Positions 20,324 through 28,649 of a stretch of DNA of 64,000 nucleotides are shown here, one piece after another (the first letter of the stretch is position 1; each line of letters opens with the position of its first letter). Under the pieces are notes generated by a model, which had not been told where the DNA came from, searched no databases, and saw nothing but the letters and a program-made list of their open reading frames with translations. This stretch comes from Cognatazoarcus halotolerans (GTDB lineage Bacteria; Pseudomonadota; Gammaproteobacteria; Burkholderiales; Rhodocyclaceae). The stretch is taken from the NCBI RefSeq assembly GCF_009800965.1, contig NZ_WUAF01000005.1, forward strand, positions 186,001 through 250,000, read 5' to 3'. The position numbers and the translations under genes are program-made.

Positions 20324-21105
20324 TGAAGCATATAACCTCGCGCGACAATCCACAGCTAAAGCATCTGCATGGGCTCGCTCGATCCGGGCGGGAAAGGCGA
20401 AAATCTGGCGAAACGCTGCTCGACGGTGCACACCTTCTTGCTGCCGCCCTTGACGCTGGCGTGGTACCGACAACCCTGGTCGTCAGTGAAAGCGCGCAGC
20501 ACAAGGCTGAGAATGCAAATCTGCTCGAACGCGGTGGCGGTGCGAAACTCATCTGTCTTCCCGATGCTCTGTTCGCGCATGTCAGTCCGGTTGACACGCC
20601 GTCGGGCCTGCTGGGTGTCATCAGGATGCCCCCGCCGGTCATGCCCGGTGCACTCAGCGGCTCGGTACTGTTGCTCGAGGGGGTGCAGGATGCGGGAAAC
20701 CTCGGAACGATGCTGCGTACCGCGGCAGCGGCCGGTATCGGCTTTGCGCTGCTGACCGAGGGCTGTGCGCAGGCCTGGTCCCCCAAAGTGTTGCGGGCCG
20801 GAATGGGCGCGCACTTCGGCATGGAGATTTTCGAGCACGTGGACGTCGGTGAGATGGTGTCGCGCTTTGCCGGCAAGATCCTTGCGACGAGCCTGGGAGA
20901 CGGCGCAGGCTTGCTCTACGAGCAAGATCTGAGTGGGCCCGTGATGTGGATGTTCGGTGCGGAAGGGGCCGGGCTATCAGCCGCCGCGCAGGCCCTCGCC
21001 ACGGTACGGGTAAGGATTCCGATGCCCGGTGAGATGGAGTCGCTCAACGTGGCTGCTGCCGCGGCGATCTGCCTTTTCGAGCAGGTTCGACAACAGAATG
21101 GATGA
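20320..21105 (+). CDS. SpoU/TrmH family RNA 2'-O-methyltransferase (23S rRNA type)
   Basis: A 261-residue SPOUT methyltransferase. It has an N-terminal RNA-binding domain (about 1-90, starting ITSRDNPQLKHLHGL), then the SPOUT knot domain with motif 1 (LEGVQDAGNLGTMLRTAAAAG), motif 2 (MWMFGAEGAGLS) and motif 3 (RIPMPGEMESLNVAAAAAICLFE), which make the deep-trefoil SAM site. This architecture matches RlmB-like enzymes and TsnR-type proteins of unknown target; the exact nucleotide cannot be told from sequence. It is the last gene of the long plus-strand run and is followed by two hairpins. Confidence 0.85.
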   Translation: MMKHITSRDNPQLKHLHGLARSGRERRKSGETLLDGAHLLAAALDAGVVPTTLVVSESAQHKAENANLLERGGGAKLICLPDALFAHVSPVDTPSGLLGVIRMPPPVMPGALSGSVLLLEGVQDAGNLGTMLRTAAAAGIGFALLTEGCAQAWSPKVLRAGMGAHFGMEIFEHVDVGEMVSRFAGKILATSLGDGAGLLYEQDLSGPVMWMFGAEGAGLSAAAQALATVRVRIPMPGEMESLNVAAAAAICLFEQVRQQNG

Positions 21106-21137
21106 ACGCGCCACGGGTCAAAGCGGTTCAAGAAAAT

Positions 21138-21183
21138 GGGCGCCACTGGCGCCCGATTATTCTGGCTGTCCGGAGTTCCGGAC
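21138..21183. terminator. Two hairpins between convergent genes, bidirectional terminator
   Basis: GGGCGCC-ACT-GGCGCCC at 21138-21154 is followed on the minus strand by ATTTTCTT, a good intrinsic terminator shape for the minus-strand small gene; on the plus strand the tail is only GATTATTCT. A second palindrome, GTCCGGA-GT-TCCGGAC, lies at 21168-21183, just past the small gene's stop. Confidence 0.7.
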
Positions 21184-21185
21184 GG

Positions 21186-21521
21186 CTATCGTGACGCTTG
21201 ACGGCGGGGTGAGGCGAGGGCTTGCAGGGAGCCGCAGATGGCGCGGACACCGTCGATCAGGTAGCTTCCCGAGAGGTGATTGCGCAGGTGCCGGCCCTCA
21301 GCCAGGAAGTATTCCATGTCTTGCAGGTTGGGCGAATCGGCAGCACCATCGTATTTCGTTTCGTGATCGGCGGCATCGTTCGCGCCGATCGAAGGTTTGA
21401 GATGGGTGGCCAGATTCCAGAGAGCGGCACTGCGCAAGCGGCGGCCTTGCTCGAGATAGGCGGCCATGTCTGCAGTAGCGCTTCGCGATCCGGCGAGTCG
21501 GCCATTCGTGCATTCTTGCAT
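21186..21521 (-). CDS. Small unrecognised protein with two copies of an L-x-x-G-R-x-L-R motif
   Basis: I do not recognise this 111-residue protein with certainty. It has two similar segments 50 residues apart: MAAYLEQGRRLR (19-30) and MEYFLAEGRHLR (69-80). They share the pattern M-x-x-[YF]-L-x-[QE]-G-R-x-L-R, and each is followed by a short helical stretch. The sequence is basic, with no signal peptide or membrane helix. The ATG at 21519-21521 has AAGGAAA before it. The gene is divergent from the LysR regulator and ends at a terminator, so it is likely a single-gene unit. Short proteobacterial proteins with one such motif exist; a tandem version could arise by internal duplication. Confidence 0.6.
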   Translation of the reverse strand: MQECTNGRLAGSRSATADMAAYLEQGRRLRSAALWNLATHLKPSIGANDAADHETKYDGAADSPNLQDMEYFLAEGRHLRNHLSGSYLIDGVRAICGSLQALASPRRQASR

Positions 21522-21596
21522 GTGATTTCCTTGTCTCGTGATCGTCCGGGTGGCTTCGGACTTCTTTATTTTCCTTTTGCGAGCAATACTTTAAAG

Positions 21597-21616
21597 TTGC
21601 TGCTGCAACGCAGCAA
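21597..21616. promoter_or_regulatory. Perfect palindrome in front of the LysR gene, candidate operator
   Basis: TTGCTGC-N6-GCAGCAA, a 7-bp inverted repeat about 44 bases before the LysR start and about 76 bases before the divergent small gene. LysR proteins usually bind near their own promoter in such a divergent gap. Binding here is inference. Confidence 0.45.
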
Positions 21617-21659
21617 GACAACTGTTTTTAGACCTGTATAAGTTGAATGAATCAATCCG

Positions 21660-22640
21660 ATGGCGCGCTCGCTTCCTCCCCTGCTTTCGCTGCGTGTCTT
21701 TGAATCCTGTGCACGGCTGCGCAGTTTCAAAAGGGCTGCGGAAGAATTGCACGTCACGCCGGCGGCGGTCAGTCATCAGATAAAGGCACTGGAAGAGCAC
21801 TTGGGGGTGGCGTTGTTCAGACGGCTTACCCGGCAGATAGAGTTGACCCCTTCGGCAGAGTTGATGCTGCCAAAGATACGCGAGGGTCTCGACTGCTTCG
21901 TCGCGGCCGTCGATGCGGTTCGTCCTGATTCCGATAGCGGTACTTTGACGATCTGTCTGCCTCCCTCGCTCGCGTCACGCTGGCTGATTCATCGACTTCA
22001 GGATTTTTCCGAGCGCCATCCCGAAATTCAGCTTCGGGTTGGCACCAACCTCTCGACGATAGACAGCCACGACGGCAGTGCGGGAGAGGATCTCTCGGCT
22101 TTGCGCGAAGGGCGGGTGGACCTCGAAGTCCGGTTCGGTTCAGGTGAATATGAAGGGATGGATTCTTCGTTGATGTTCGAGGTCAGCTACCTCGCCGTGT
22201 GTGCCCCCGGTTTGCTCAAGGGCAAACGACCGCTCCGGCATCCCCGCGATTTGAGTTATCACACGTTGATTCACGACGATACCGTTCGCGATCGTTCCGA
22301 GCGACCGAACTGGGCGGACTGGCTGGCCGCCGCTTGCGAGACTGGTGTGGATGCCAGTCGCGGCCCACATTTCAGCAATTCCAGCCTCGCGCTGGAGGCG
22401 GCAATGGACGGCATGGGCGTTGCCCTCGCACTACGCCCGCTTCTGACCCATGACATCGCGGCGGGCAGGCTCGTCGTTCCATTCGACGTGGCTGTTCCGT
22501 CTGGGTACGCCTATCACGTTGTCACCACGACAACTGCGTCGGAACGGACGATCGTGCGACGCTTCAAGGAATGGCTGCTCGAAGAGTCACGTCGCCTCCT
22601 GAAACGCGCCGACGAGCTTGGCCAGAGCGGGACTGCCTGA
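21660..22640 (+). CDS. LysR family transcriptional regulator, GcvA-like
   Basis: A 326-residue regulator with an N-terminal winged helix-turn-helix (PLLSLRVFESCARLRSFKRAAEELHVTPAAVSHQIKALE in pieces, about 6-45) of the GcvA subgroup, and a periplasmic-binding-like effector domain (about 95-300). The N-terminus strongly resembles GcvA/AmpR-type regulators that control one neighbouring gene or operon. It is divergent from the small repeat protein, which is the most obvious target. The next genes downstream, the bio operon, run toward it. The effector is unknown. Confidence 0.88.
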   Translation: MARSLPPLLSLRVFESCARLRSFKRAAEELHVTPAAVSHQIKALEEHLGVALFRRLTRQIELTPSAELMLPKIREGLDCFVAAVDAVRPDSDSGTLTICLPPSLASRWLIHRLQDFSERHPEIQLRVGTNLSTIDSHDGSAGEDLSALREGRVDLEVRFGSGEYEGMDSSLMFEVSYLAVCAPGLLKGKRPLRHPRDLSYHTLIHDDTVRDRSERPNWADWLAAACETGVDASRGPHFSNSSLALEAAMDGMGVALALRPLLTHDIAAGRLVVPFDVAVPSGYAYHVVTTTTASERTIVRRFKEWLLEESRRLLKRADELGQSGTA

Positions 22641-22966
22641 CGGGCGCGCATTGCAGATAGGCTGATGCAGAGGTTGCCATCCGGGTGTTGTTGCGCTGTT
22701 GTCGAAACATCGGTTTGGCTGGACGAGATCGCGATGCCGTGAATGCGATATTGCCCGCACACGGCGATGAAGCCTGACGGGCGATGCTTCTGGGCAAGCG
22801 CTGGGCGAGCCGTGAAGACCGTGCCTTCAGCGAATGCGAACACCCGTCGATCTGGCTACACGGCGTCGCGGTCGGTGTCCGCGTGCGTCGGGCGGTTGCC
22901 ACAGGGTTCTGCCGCCAGGCTGTCTCGAATCGATGCGACCGCTAGCGGCGATTGTGCTGTCTGGCG
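22641..22966. other. 326-base gap without a convincing gene
   Basis: Lies between the LysR stop and the bioD stop, which converge. Several short frames are open on both strands (for example minus 22514-22843), but none has a ribosome site or recognisable motif, and codon choice is mixed. I saw no tRNA and no strong hairpin. It could hold a decayed gene or only untranslated tails. Confidence 0.4.
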
Positions 22967-23659
22967 TCAGAGTCGATCCAACAGGTCACACGTGGGATTC
23001 AGCGTGCCCGGCGAGTGACCATCCGCGACATGCGGCAGGGTGGCCAGAAGCGGCGCGCCCAGATGGTGTTGCAGGGCCGAGATGTTTTCGTCGAAGCGGA
23101 GCATTCCGGGATCGATACGATTCGCAATCCAACCGGCCAAGGTCAGGCCGCGAGCGCGAATGGCTGCTGCCGTAAGAAGTGCATGATTGATGCACCCGAG
23201 TTTCATGCCGACCACCAGGATGATCGGCAGCCCCAGGTCGGCCGCGAGATCGGCGGTGTCGTAGGAGGCGCCCAGCGGAACCCGGAAGCCGCCGACGCCT
23301 TCGACGACGACCATATCCGCCAATTCCCGGAGTTGGGCAAAGGCGCGCAGTATCGGCGCCGCGGACAACTCGATGCCTTCTTCCGCGGCGGCAATGTGTG
23401 GCGCAATTGGCGCCTTCAGGCCGAACGGATTGACCAGGGCCGGACTGGCAGGAACCGTACTTGCACCCATCAGACGCAGGACGTCTTCGTTGACAAGGTC
23501 GCCGTTGTGTTCGATCAGGCCGGCTGCGACGGGCTTCATTCCGACCACTTCAAGGCCACGGGAAGCAAAGTGCGTCAGCAGCGCGCAGCTAAGGAATGTC
23601 TTTCCGACCTCGGTATCGGTTCCGGTGACGAAGCAGGCGTATTTTTTCATTGCTGTCAT
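22967..23659 (-). CDS. bioD: Dethiobiotin synthetase
   Basis: Closes the ureido ring of dethiobiotin from 7,8-diaminopelargonic acid, CO2 and ATP, the next-to-last step of biotin synthesis. The 230-residue product has the P-loop VTGTDTEVGKTF (11-22), KPVAAG with the conserved lysine, the EGVGGFRVPL region and a NTPase fold typical of BioD. The frame is open further upstream, but the ATG at 23657-23659 overlaps the bioC stop (ATGA) and gives the normal length. It is the last gene of bioA-F-H-C-D. bioB is not in the window. Confidence 0.96.
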   Translation of the reverse strand: MTAMKKYACFVTGTDTEVGKTFLSCALLTHFASRGLEVVGMKPVAAGLIEHNGDLVNEDVLRLMGASTVPASPALVNPFGLKAPIAPHIAAAEEGIELSAAPILRAFAQLRELADMVVVEGVGGFRVPLGASYDTADLAADLGLPIILVVGMKLGCINHALLTAAAIRARGLTLAGWIANRIDPGMLRFDENISALQHHLGAPLLATLPHVADGHSPGTLNPTCDLLDRL

Positions 23660-24444
23660 GGTTTTTCGAGGGCCAGAAGAATGACGTCGTAGGTTGCCGG
23701 CAAGAGCCCGTCGGCCTGTCGGTAGCCTTCGTAGCTGGCTTCCAGCACCCGCCATTGTTGTCGGAGAAGCGGTTTGCGCGGGCTGTCACCGAGGCTGTGG
23801 GCGCCGATCGCACGGATATCGTTCAAGAGCCCGCGCAGGCTCCTGTTCCATGCATGACAGCGCTTTTCGCGTAGTTCCCGCACCCGTAGACCGGCTGTCG
23901 AGGCAGCTGCCGTCCAGGCTCCTGGTGCGTGAAAGTCGATGACGTGGCGTGCCTTGTCGACGCACCCGAAGGCGCGGCGCAATTCTTCGAAGGTGCCAGG
24001 ACCGAGGCTGGCGACCCAGGTACGTCCGCCGGGCTTGAGCACTCTGGCAATCTCGGTGAACGCGCGTTCGGGTGTGCTCCATTGCAAGGCGAGGCTGGAC
24101 CACACCGCGTCGATGGATGCATCGGGAAGCGGCATTGCTTCCAGGTCGGCGCAAAGCGCCACGACGCCCGGGCCGGCAGGAAGCCGGCGCAGCATTGCCG
24201 GCGCGAAGTCAAGTGCGATCCGCGTAGCTGCCGGTGCGTGCTCGCCCAGACAGGTCAGCCCGAAACCAGTGCCGCAGCCGGCGTCGAGCAACAGGCCACC
24301 TGTTTCGCGAAGGCCATGAGATGTCGCCAGGTGGGCCAGATGACCGCAGATCTCGCGCTGGACCGAGGCTGCATTGTCGTAGCTCTCGGCGGCGCCATCG
24401 AAAGCCTTACGGATGGCGCGCTTGGCCTCAACGCGGTCAGTCAT
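23656..24444 (-). CDS. bioC: Malonyl-ACP O-methyltransferase
   Basis: Methylates the free carboxyl of malonyl-ACP with SAM so that fatty acid synthase can build the pimeloyl chain. The 262-residue class I methyltransferase has motif I LLDAGCGTGFGL (about 51-62), an acidic residue after beta-2 (ALDFAPAML), CADLEAMPLPDASID and the WSSLALQW segment typical of BioC, then VLKPGGRTWVASLG. Its start overlaps the bioH stop by eight bases and its stop overlaps bioD by four. Together with BioH this supplies the pimelate moiety. Confidence 0.94.
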   Translation of the reverse strand: MTDRVEAKRAIRKAFDGAAESYDNAASVQREICGHLAHLATSHGLRETGGLLLDAGCGTGFGLTCLGEHAPAATRIALDFAPAMLRRLPAGPGVVALCADLEAMPLPDASIDAVWSSLALQWSTPERAFTEIARVLKPGGRTWVASLGPGTFEELRRAFGCVDKARHVIDFHAPGAWTAAASTAGLRVRELREKRCHAWNRSLRGLLNDIRAIGAHSLGDSPRKPLLRQQWRVLEASYEGYRQADGLLPATYDVILLALEKP

Positions 24445-25177
24445 CGAGAAAACTCTCGATCAGGCTTGCACACTCCTGCGGACGGGAGAGCAGGGGGGCG
24501 TGACCGCAGCCCTTGAAGACGCTGAGCCGTGCGCCGGCCACATTGTCTGCAAGCCACTCGGCAGCGCCGACTGGCATGAGTGCGTCACTGTCGCCATGGA
24601 GAAGCCTCAGCGGGACATCGAGTGCGATGAGGTCGGCCCGCAAGTCGGAATCTGCCAGTACCCGAAGCCCGTCGGCGAGTGCATTGTTGCTGTCGCGGGT
24701 GTGCGTCATGCGTGTCGCCTCCAGCTCGCGGCCGACGGTGCGGCGGTGCGCATCGCCCATTACCTGGAGTGCGGCAAACCGGCGCAGCGTTGCCGCGGGA
24801 TCGTTTTCGAAACCACGGCGGAACTGGTCGACGGTGCTCTGCTCGAGGCCATGCGACCAATCCGCTCCGGCAACGAAGCGCGGGGTCGGAGCAATCAGTA
24901 TCAGGGCTGCCACGAGCGGGGGGTGATGCACGGCAAGCTGCAGGGCAAGCATCGCTCCGAGCGACCAGCCACAGAGCACGGCGGGGCCATCGAGCCGGCT
25001 TGCGAGTGTATCGGCCCAGCAGGTGAGGGTCGCGTTGCTGGCGGCCGGCGTATCACCGAGGCCGGGCAAATCAAGCAAACGCGCGGAACGGCCGGTGCGC
25101 AGATGGCCGATCAACGGCGCCCACACGGATGCCTTTGAACCCCAGCCGGGAATGAAGGTGAGGGGAGCGGTCATCAA
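24437..25177 (-). CDS. bioH: Pimeloyl-ACP methyl ester carboxylesterase
   Basis: Cuts the methyl ester from pimeloyl-ACP, ending chain growth before BioF acts. The 246-residue alpha/beta hydrolase has the oxyanion loop IPGWGSKASVW (9-19), the nucleophile elbow GWSLG with Ser72, the acid in LLHGDSDALMP and the histidine in GCGHAPLLSRP, a complete triad in the BioH style. The ATG overlaps the bioF stop. BioH inside the bio operon, rather than free-standing as in E. coli, is common in several proteobacteria and supports the call. Confidence 0.93.
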   Translation of the reverse strand: MMTAPLTFIPGWGSKASVWAPLIGHLRTGRSARLLDLPGLGDTPAASNATLTCWADTLASRLDGPAVLCGWSLGAMLALQLAVHHPPLVAALILIAPTPRFVAGADWSHGLEQSTVDQFRRGFENDPAATLRRFAALQVMGDAHRRTVGRELEATRMTHTRDSNNALADGLRVLADSDLRADLIALDVPLRLLHGDSDALMPVGAAEWLADNVAGARLSVFKGCGHAPLLSRPQECASLIESFLDD

Positions 25178-26328
25178 GGCGCCAGTCGGTTCAGTGTGTC
25201 GGTCAGACGCAGGACGTCTTCATGCGTATGGGCCGCCGTCAACGAGATGCGCAGGCGTGCGCTTCCCACCGGGACCGTAGGGGGGCGGATCGCGGGAACC
25301 CAGATGCTTTCCTGTTGAAGTCTGGCAGCGACGTCCAGGGTGCGCTGATTGTCGCCAATCACGATCGGCTGGATCGGGGTCCGGGATGACAGGAGGTGCC
25401 AGCGTTGCAGATCGAGGTGCCCGGTCAAGGTGGCAATCAGGGCCTGCAGATGATTCCGTCGCGACGTACCGTCTTCGATGAGCCTCAGGCTGCACAGCAG
25501 TGCATGGCTCAGCGCAGGCGGAGGTGCCGTGGTAAAGACATAGCTGCGCGCCTTCTGCATCAGCCACTCGATTACATCGGCGTTTCCCGCCACGAAGGCA
25601 CCGGCTGCGCCGGCGGCCTTGCCCAGCGTGCCCATGTAGATCAGACGCCATGACGAGAGTCCGAAATGTGCCACGCTGCCGCGCCCGCCCGGGCCGAGGA
25701 CGCCGAAGCCATGGGCGTCGTCCACCACCAGCCAGGCATCGTGGCGCTCGGCGAGCTCGAGCAAGGCGGGCAGCGGTGCGATGTCACCGTCCATGCTGAA
25801 CACTGCGTCGCTGACGATCAGTTTACGACGCGCCGTCGAATGCGCGAGTGCGTGTTCCAGCCTGTCAAGGTCGCAATGCGGGTAGCGGGTGAGGGTGGCG
25901 CGCGCAAGCAAGGCCGCATCGACCAGCGATGCGTGATTGAGGCGGTCCGCGAAAATTTCGTCGCCGCGTCCGCTGAAAGCCGGAAGGATTCCGAGGTTCG
26001 CCAGATACCCGGTGCCGAAGGCGAGCGCACGTTCGGTGCCGCAAAACCCGGCAAGCGCCTGTTCCAGCTCGTCGACAACCGCGTAATGGCCGCTCACCAG
26101 CGCCGAAGCGCCCGACCCGCTGCCCCACAGGCGGGCCCCTTCGGCAAGTGCCTCGGCGAGCAGCGGTTCGCTGGCGAGGCCGAGGTAATCGTTGCTGCAA
26201 AAGGCGAGCATCGGACGCCCGTCGATTACCGCGCGTGGGCTGCACTGCGTCTCCAGGCTTCTGCGTCGGCGCCGCAGGGCCCGGATGTCGAGGTCGGCAA
26301 GGCCGGCGCGCAGATCGTCGATCAGCAC
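25174..26328 (-). CDS. bioF: 8-amino-7-oxononanoate synthase
   Basis: PLP enzyme that condenses pimeloyl-ACP (or CoA) with alanine to form KAPA, the first committed ring-precursor step. The 384-residue protein has SNDYLGL (45-51), GSGSGASALVSGH (69-81), the FADxLNHASLVDA block, DDAHGFGVLG (203-212) with the PLP aspartate and histidine, and the Schiff-base lysine in MGTLGKAAG (Lys237). The start is GTG at 26326-26328, six bases after the bioA stop. No better ATG lies near the family N-terminus. Confidence 0.95.
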   Translation of the reverse strand: MLIDDLRAGLADLDIRALRRRRRSLETQCSPRAVIDGRPMLAFCSNDYLGLASEPLLAEALAEGARLWGSGSGASALVSGHYAVVDELEQALAGFCGTERALAFGTGYLANLGILPAFSGRGDEIFADRLNHASLVDAALLARATLTRYPHCDLDRLEHALAHSTARRKLIVSDAVFSMDGDIAPLPALLELAERHDAWLVVDDAHGFGVLGPGGRGSVAHFGLSSWRLIYMGTLGKAAGAAGAFVAGNADVIEWLMQKARSYVFTTAPPPALSHALLCSLRLIEDGTSRRNHLQALIATLTGHLDLQRWHLLSSRTPIQPIVIGDNQRTLDVAARLQQESIWVPAIRPPTVPVGSARLRISLTAAHTHEDVLRLTDTLNRLAP

Positions 26329-26334
26329 CGCGGA

Positions 26335-27666
26335 TCAGCCCAGTGCCACCGCTAGCGCTGCGTCGGCACCCGCCAGCATTTGCTCGGTCAACGCCTGATC
26401 CAACACGTACGGCGGCATGAAGTAGACGGTATTGCCGATCGGCCGGAGCAGCACGCCGGCTTCCAGCGCAGCGGTAAAGAAACGCTGGGCAAAATCCGGC
26501 GCCGCATCCACGACGTCAAAAGCGAGAATCATGCCTTGCTGGCGCAGGTTCGCGATCCTTGGGTGATTGGCCCAGCGTACTCGGGCACCTTCGCTGAGCC
26601 ATCCGGCCCGCAGGCGGTTGGCCGTGAGGACGTCATCCTCCCCGAAAATGTCCAGGGTCGCGAGCGCGGCGCGGCAGGCCAGTGGATTGCCGGTGTAGGA
26701 GTGCGAGTGAAGGAAGCCGCGGCGGGGATCGTCATGGTAGAAGGCGGCGTAGATTTCATCACTGCTCAGCACCAGCGAGAGCGGCAGATAACCGCCCGAA
26801 ATACCCTTGGAAAGGCAGATGAAGTCGGGCCAGTCCGATGGTGCCGCGATGGCGTGCTCGAATGCGAAGAAGGTGCCGGTCCTGCCGCAGCCGACCGCGA
26901 TTTCGTCGGCGACCAGATGCACCGAATAAGTGGTGCACAGCTGCCGGGCGAGGCGCAGATATTCTGGGTCGTACATCACCATGCCGGACGCGCCTTGTAC
27001 CAGCGGCTCGACGATCAGCGCCGCGGTCTGCGCATGATGCGCCCGCAACCAGTGCTCCAGCTCAGCGGCGGCACGTCGCGCCACGTCGGCTGACGATTCG
27101 CCTGTGCATGCGAGCCTCGCATCGGGACTCGCTACAGTGGCGGCCTGCCGCACCAGCGGCGCATAGGCATCGCGGAAGATCGCCACATCGGTCACGGCAA
27201 GCGCGCCGGCGGTTTCACCGTGGTAGCTGCCCGCCAGGCTTACGAAGCCGTTCTTTTCCGGTTTGCCGTGGTTTCGCCAGTAGTGGACGCTCATCTTCAG
27301 CGCAATCTCGGTCGCCGAGGCGCCGTCGGAAGCATAGAAAGCATGGCCGAGCCGGTTTCCGGTAAGCGCCGAGAGGCGCTCGGAGAGCTCGACCACCGGC
27401 TCGTGGGTAAAGCCTGCCAGCATGACGTGATCAAGCGTTTCGAGCTGGTCGCAGAGCGCGCGATTGATGCGCGGATTGCAGTGGCCGAAAAGGTTGGTCC
27501 ACCATGAACTGATACCGTCGAGCAGGCGTCGCCCCTGCTCGTCGATCAACCAGGGGCCTTGTGCACGGACGATGGGCAGCAGCGGCAGCTTTTCATGGTG
27601 CTTCATCTGCGTGCAGGGGTGCCAGACGGCTGCAAGCGAACGGTCAAGCAGGGAAGGTTGGGGCAT
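26335..27666 (-). CDS. bioA: Adenosylmethionine-8-amino-7-oxononanoate aminotransferase
   Basis: Converts KAPA to 7,8-diaminopelargonic acid using SAM as amino donor. The 443-residue class III aminotransferase begins with the BioA-specific WHPCTQMK (15-22), followed by DGISSWWTNLFGHCNPRI, the SDGASATEIALKM PLP region, SYHGETAGAL, VADEIAVGCGRTG with the PLP aspartate, and the lysine in CLSKGISGGYLPLS. It is the first gene of the operon. I looked for a BirA-type operator (TTGTAAACC-like arms) in the gap to yaaA and found none, so the operon is probably not regulated in the E. coli manner. Confidence 0.96.
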   Translation of the reverse strand: MPQPSLLDRSLAAVWHPCTQMKHHEKLPLLPIVRAQGPWLIDEQGRRLLDGISSWWTNLFGHCNPRINRALCDQLETLDHVMLAGFTHEPVVELSERLSALTGNRLGHAFYASDGASATEIALKMSVHYWRNHGKPEKNGFVSLAGSYHGETAGALAVTDVAIFRDAYAPLVRQAATVASPDARLACTGESSADVARRAAAELEHWLRAHHAQTAALIVEPLVQGASGMVMYDPEYLRLARQLCTTYSVHLVADEIAVGCGRTGTFFAFEHAIAAPSDWPDFICLSKGISGGYLPLSLVLSSDEIYAAFYHDDPRRGFLHSHSYTGNPLACRAALATLDIFGEDDVLTANRLRAGWLSEGARVRWANHPRIANLRQQGMILAFDVVDAAPDFAQRFFTAALEAGVLLRPIGNTVYFMPPYVLDQALTEQMLAGADAALAVALG

Positions 27667-27849
27667 GGGCCTGAAACATTCGGCAAAAAACGCCGCGAAT
27701 GGTGCGCGTGACGGGAAGAGGTGTCAATTGCGCGCGGATCCGGCACGCGCAGCAGGGCGGATGGATTTGCTAACATCGGCCCTTGCGTCGTCCCGCCCCG
27801 CGCGATCATGCCTCGGTAGCGGGTCTCACCTCATCGCTCACGGATTCCC

Positions 27850-28635
27850 ATGCTGATTGTTCTTTCTCCCGCAAAGGCGCTCGATTACGACACTCCGCCG
27901 ACAACCGAAACGTTCACCCAACCGGCATTTCTGGAGCAGTCGCAACAGCTGATCGAGATCCTGCGCGAATGCAGCCCGGCCGAGATCGCGCGGTTGATGA
28001 GCCTGTCGGACCAGCTTGCTGCGCTCAATGTGGCCCGTTACGAGCAGTGGCACCCCGCGTTCTCTCCAGCCAATGCCAAGCAAGCGGTGCTCGCCTTCAA
28101 CGGTGATGTCTATGAGGGGCTGGCAGCGCCCGCGCTGGACCAGGCATCGCTCGAGTGGGCCCAGGCGCATCTGCGTATCCTTTCGGGGCTCTATGGCGTG
28201 CTGAGGCCGCTCGATCTGATGCAGCCCTATCGACTCGAGATGGGTACCCGGCTCGAAACCGGGCGTGGCAAGACGCTCTACGCATTCTGGGGCGAGCGGA
28301 TTACCGACGAGATCAATCGCTTGCTCGACGAGCAACGGGCCGCGGGCGAGCAGGCGGTTCTGGTCAATCTCGCATCGACCGAGTACTTCAAATCGGTCCG
28401 GCGGAACAAGCTGCGGGGTCGGCTGGTGACGCCGGTGTTCGAAGACTGGAAGGGCGGGCGCTACAAGATCATCAGCTTCTTCGCCAAGCGTGCGCGTGGG
28501 CTGATGAGCCGCTACGCCATCGATCACCGCGTCGACGACGTCGAATCGCTCAAGGATTTCGATTCGGAAGACTACCGCTTCGCGGCGGAGGCATCCGATG
28601 CCGACACCTGGGTGTTCCGCCGGCGCGTGGCCTGA
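27850..28635 (+). CDS. yaaA: Peroxide stress protein YaaA
   Basis: YaaA lowers free intracellular iron and protects DNA and proteins during hydrogen peroxide stress. The 261-residue protein has the family start [13 protein letters not shown], the FNGDVYEGL segment (about 81-89), [22 protein letters not shown] (in pieces, 115-137), [11 protein letters not shown] and the late [12 protein letters not shown] stretch. Length is normal. It is divergent from bioA with a 183-base gap and followed 14 bases later by the carboxypeptidase gene. Confidence 0.93.
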   Translation: MLIVLSPAKALDYDTPPTTETFTQPAFLEQSQQLIEILRECSPAEIARLMSLSDQLAALNVARYEQWHPAFSPANAKQAVLAFNGDVYEGLAAPALDQASLEWAQAHLRILSGLYGVLRPLDLMQPYRLEMGTRLETGRGKTLYAFWGERITDEINRLLDEQRAAGEQAVLVNLASTEYFKSVRRNKLRGRLVTPVFEDWKGGRYKIISFFAKRARGLMSRYAIDHRVDDVESLKDFDSEDYRFAAEASDADTWVFRRRVA

Positions 28636-28649
28636 TTTCGGGAGCAAGC

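Noticed and set aside
22514-22843. 109-codon minus frame running from the gap into the LysR gene
   Set aside because: Half of it is a shadow of LysR; the rest has no motif, ribosome site or biased codons.
27667-27849. Search for a BirA-type biotin operator in the bioA/yaaA gap
   Set aside because: No TTGTAAACC-like arms or other long palindrome found; only weak hairpin-like bits.
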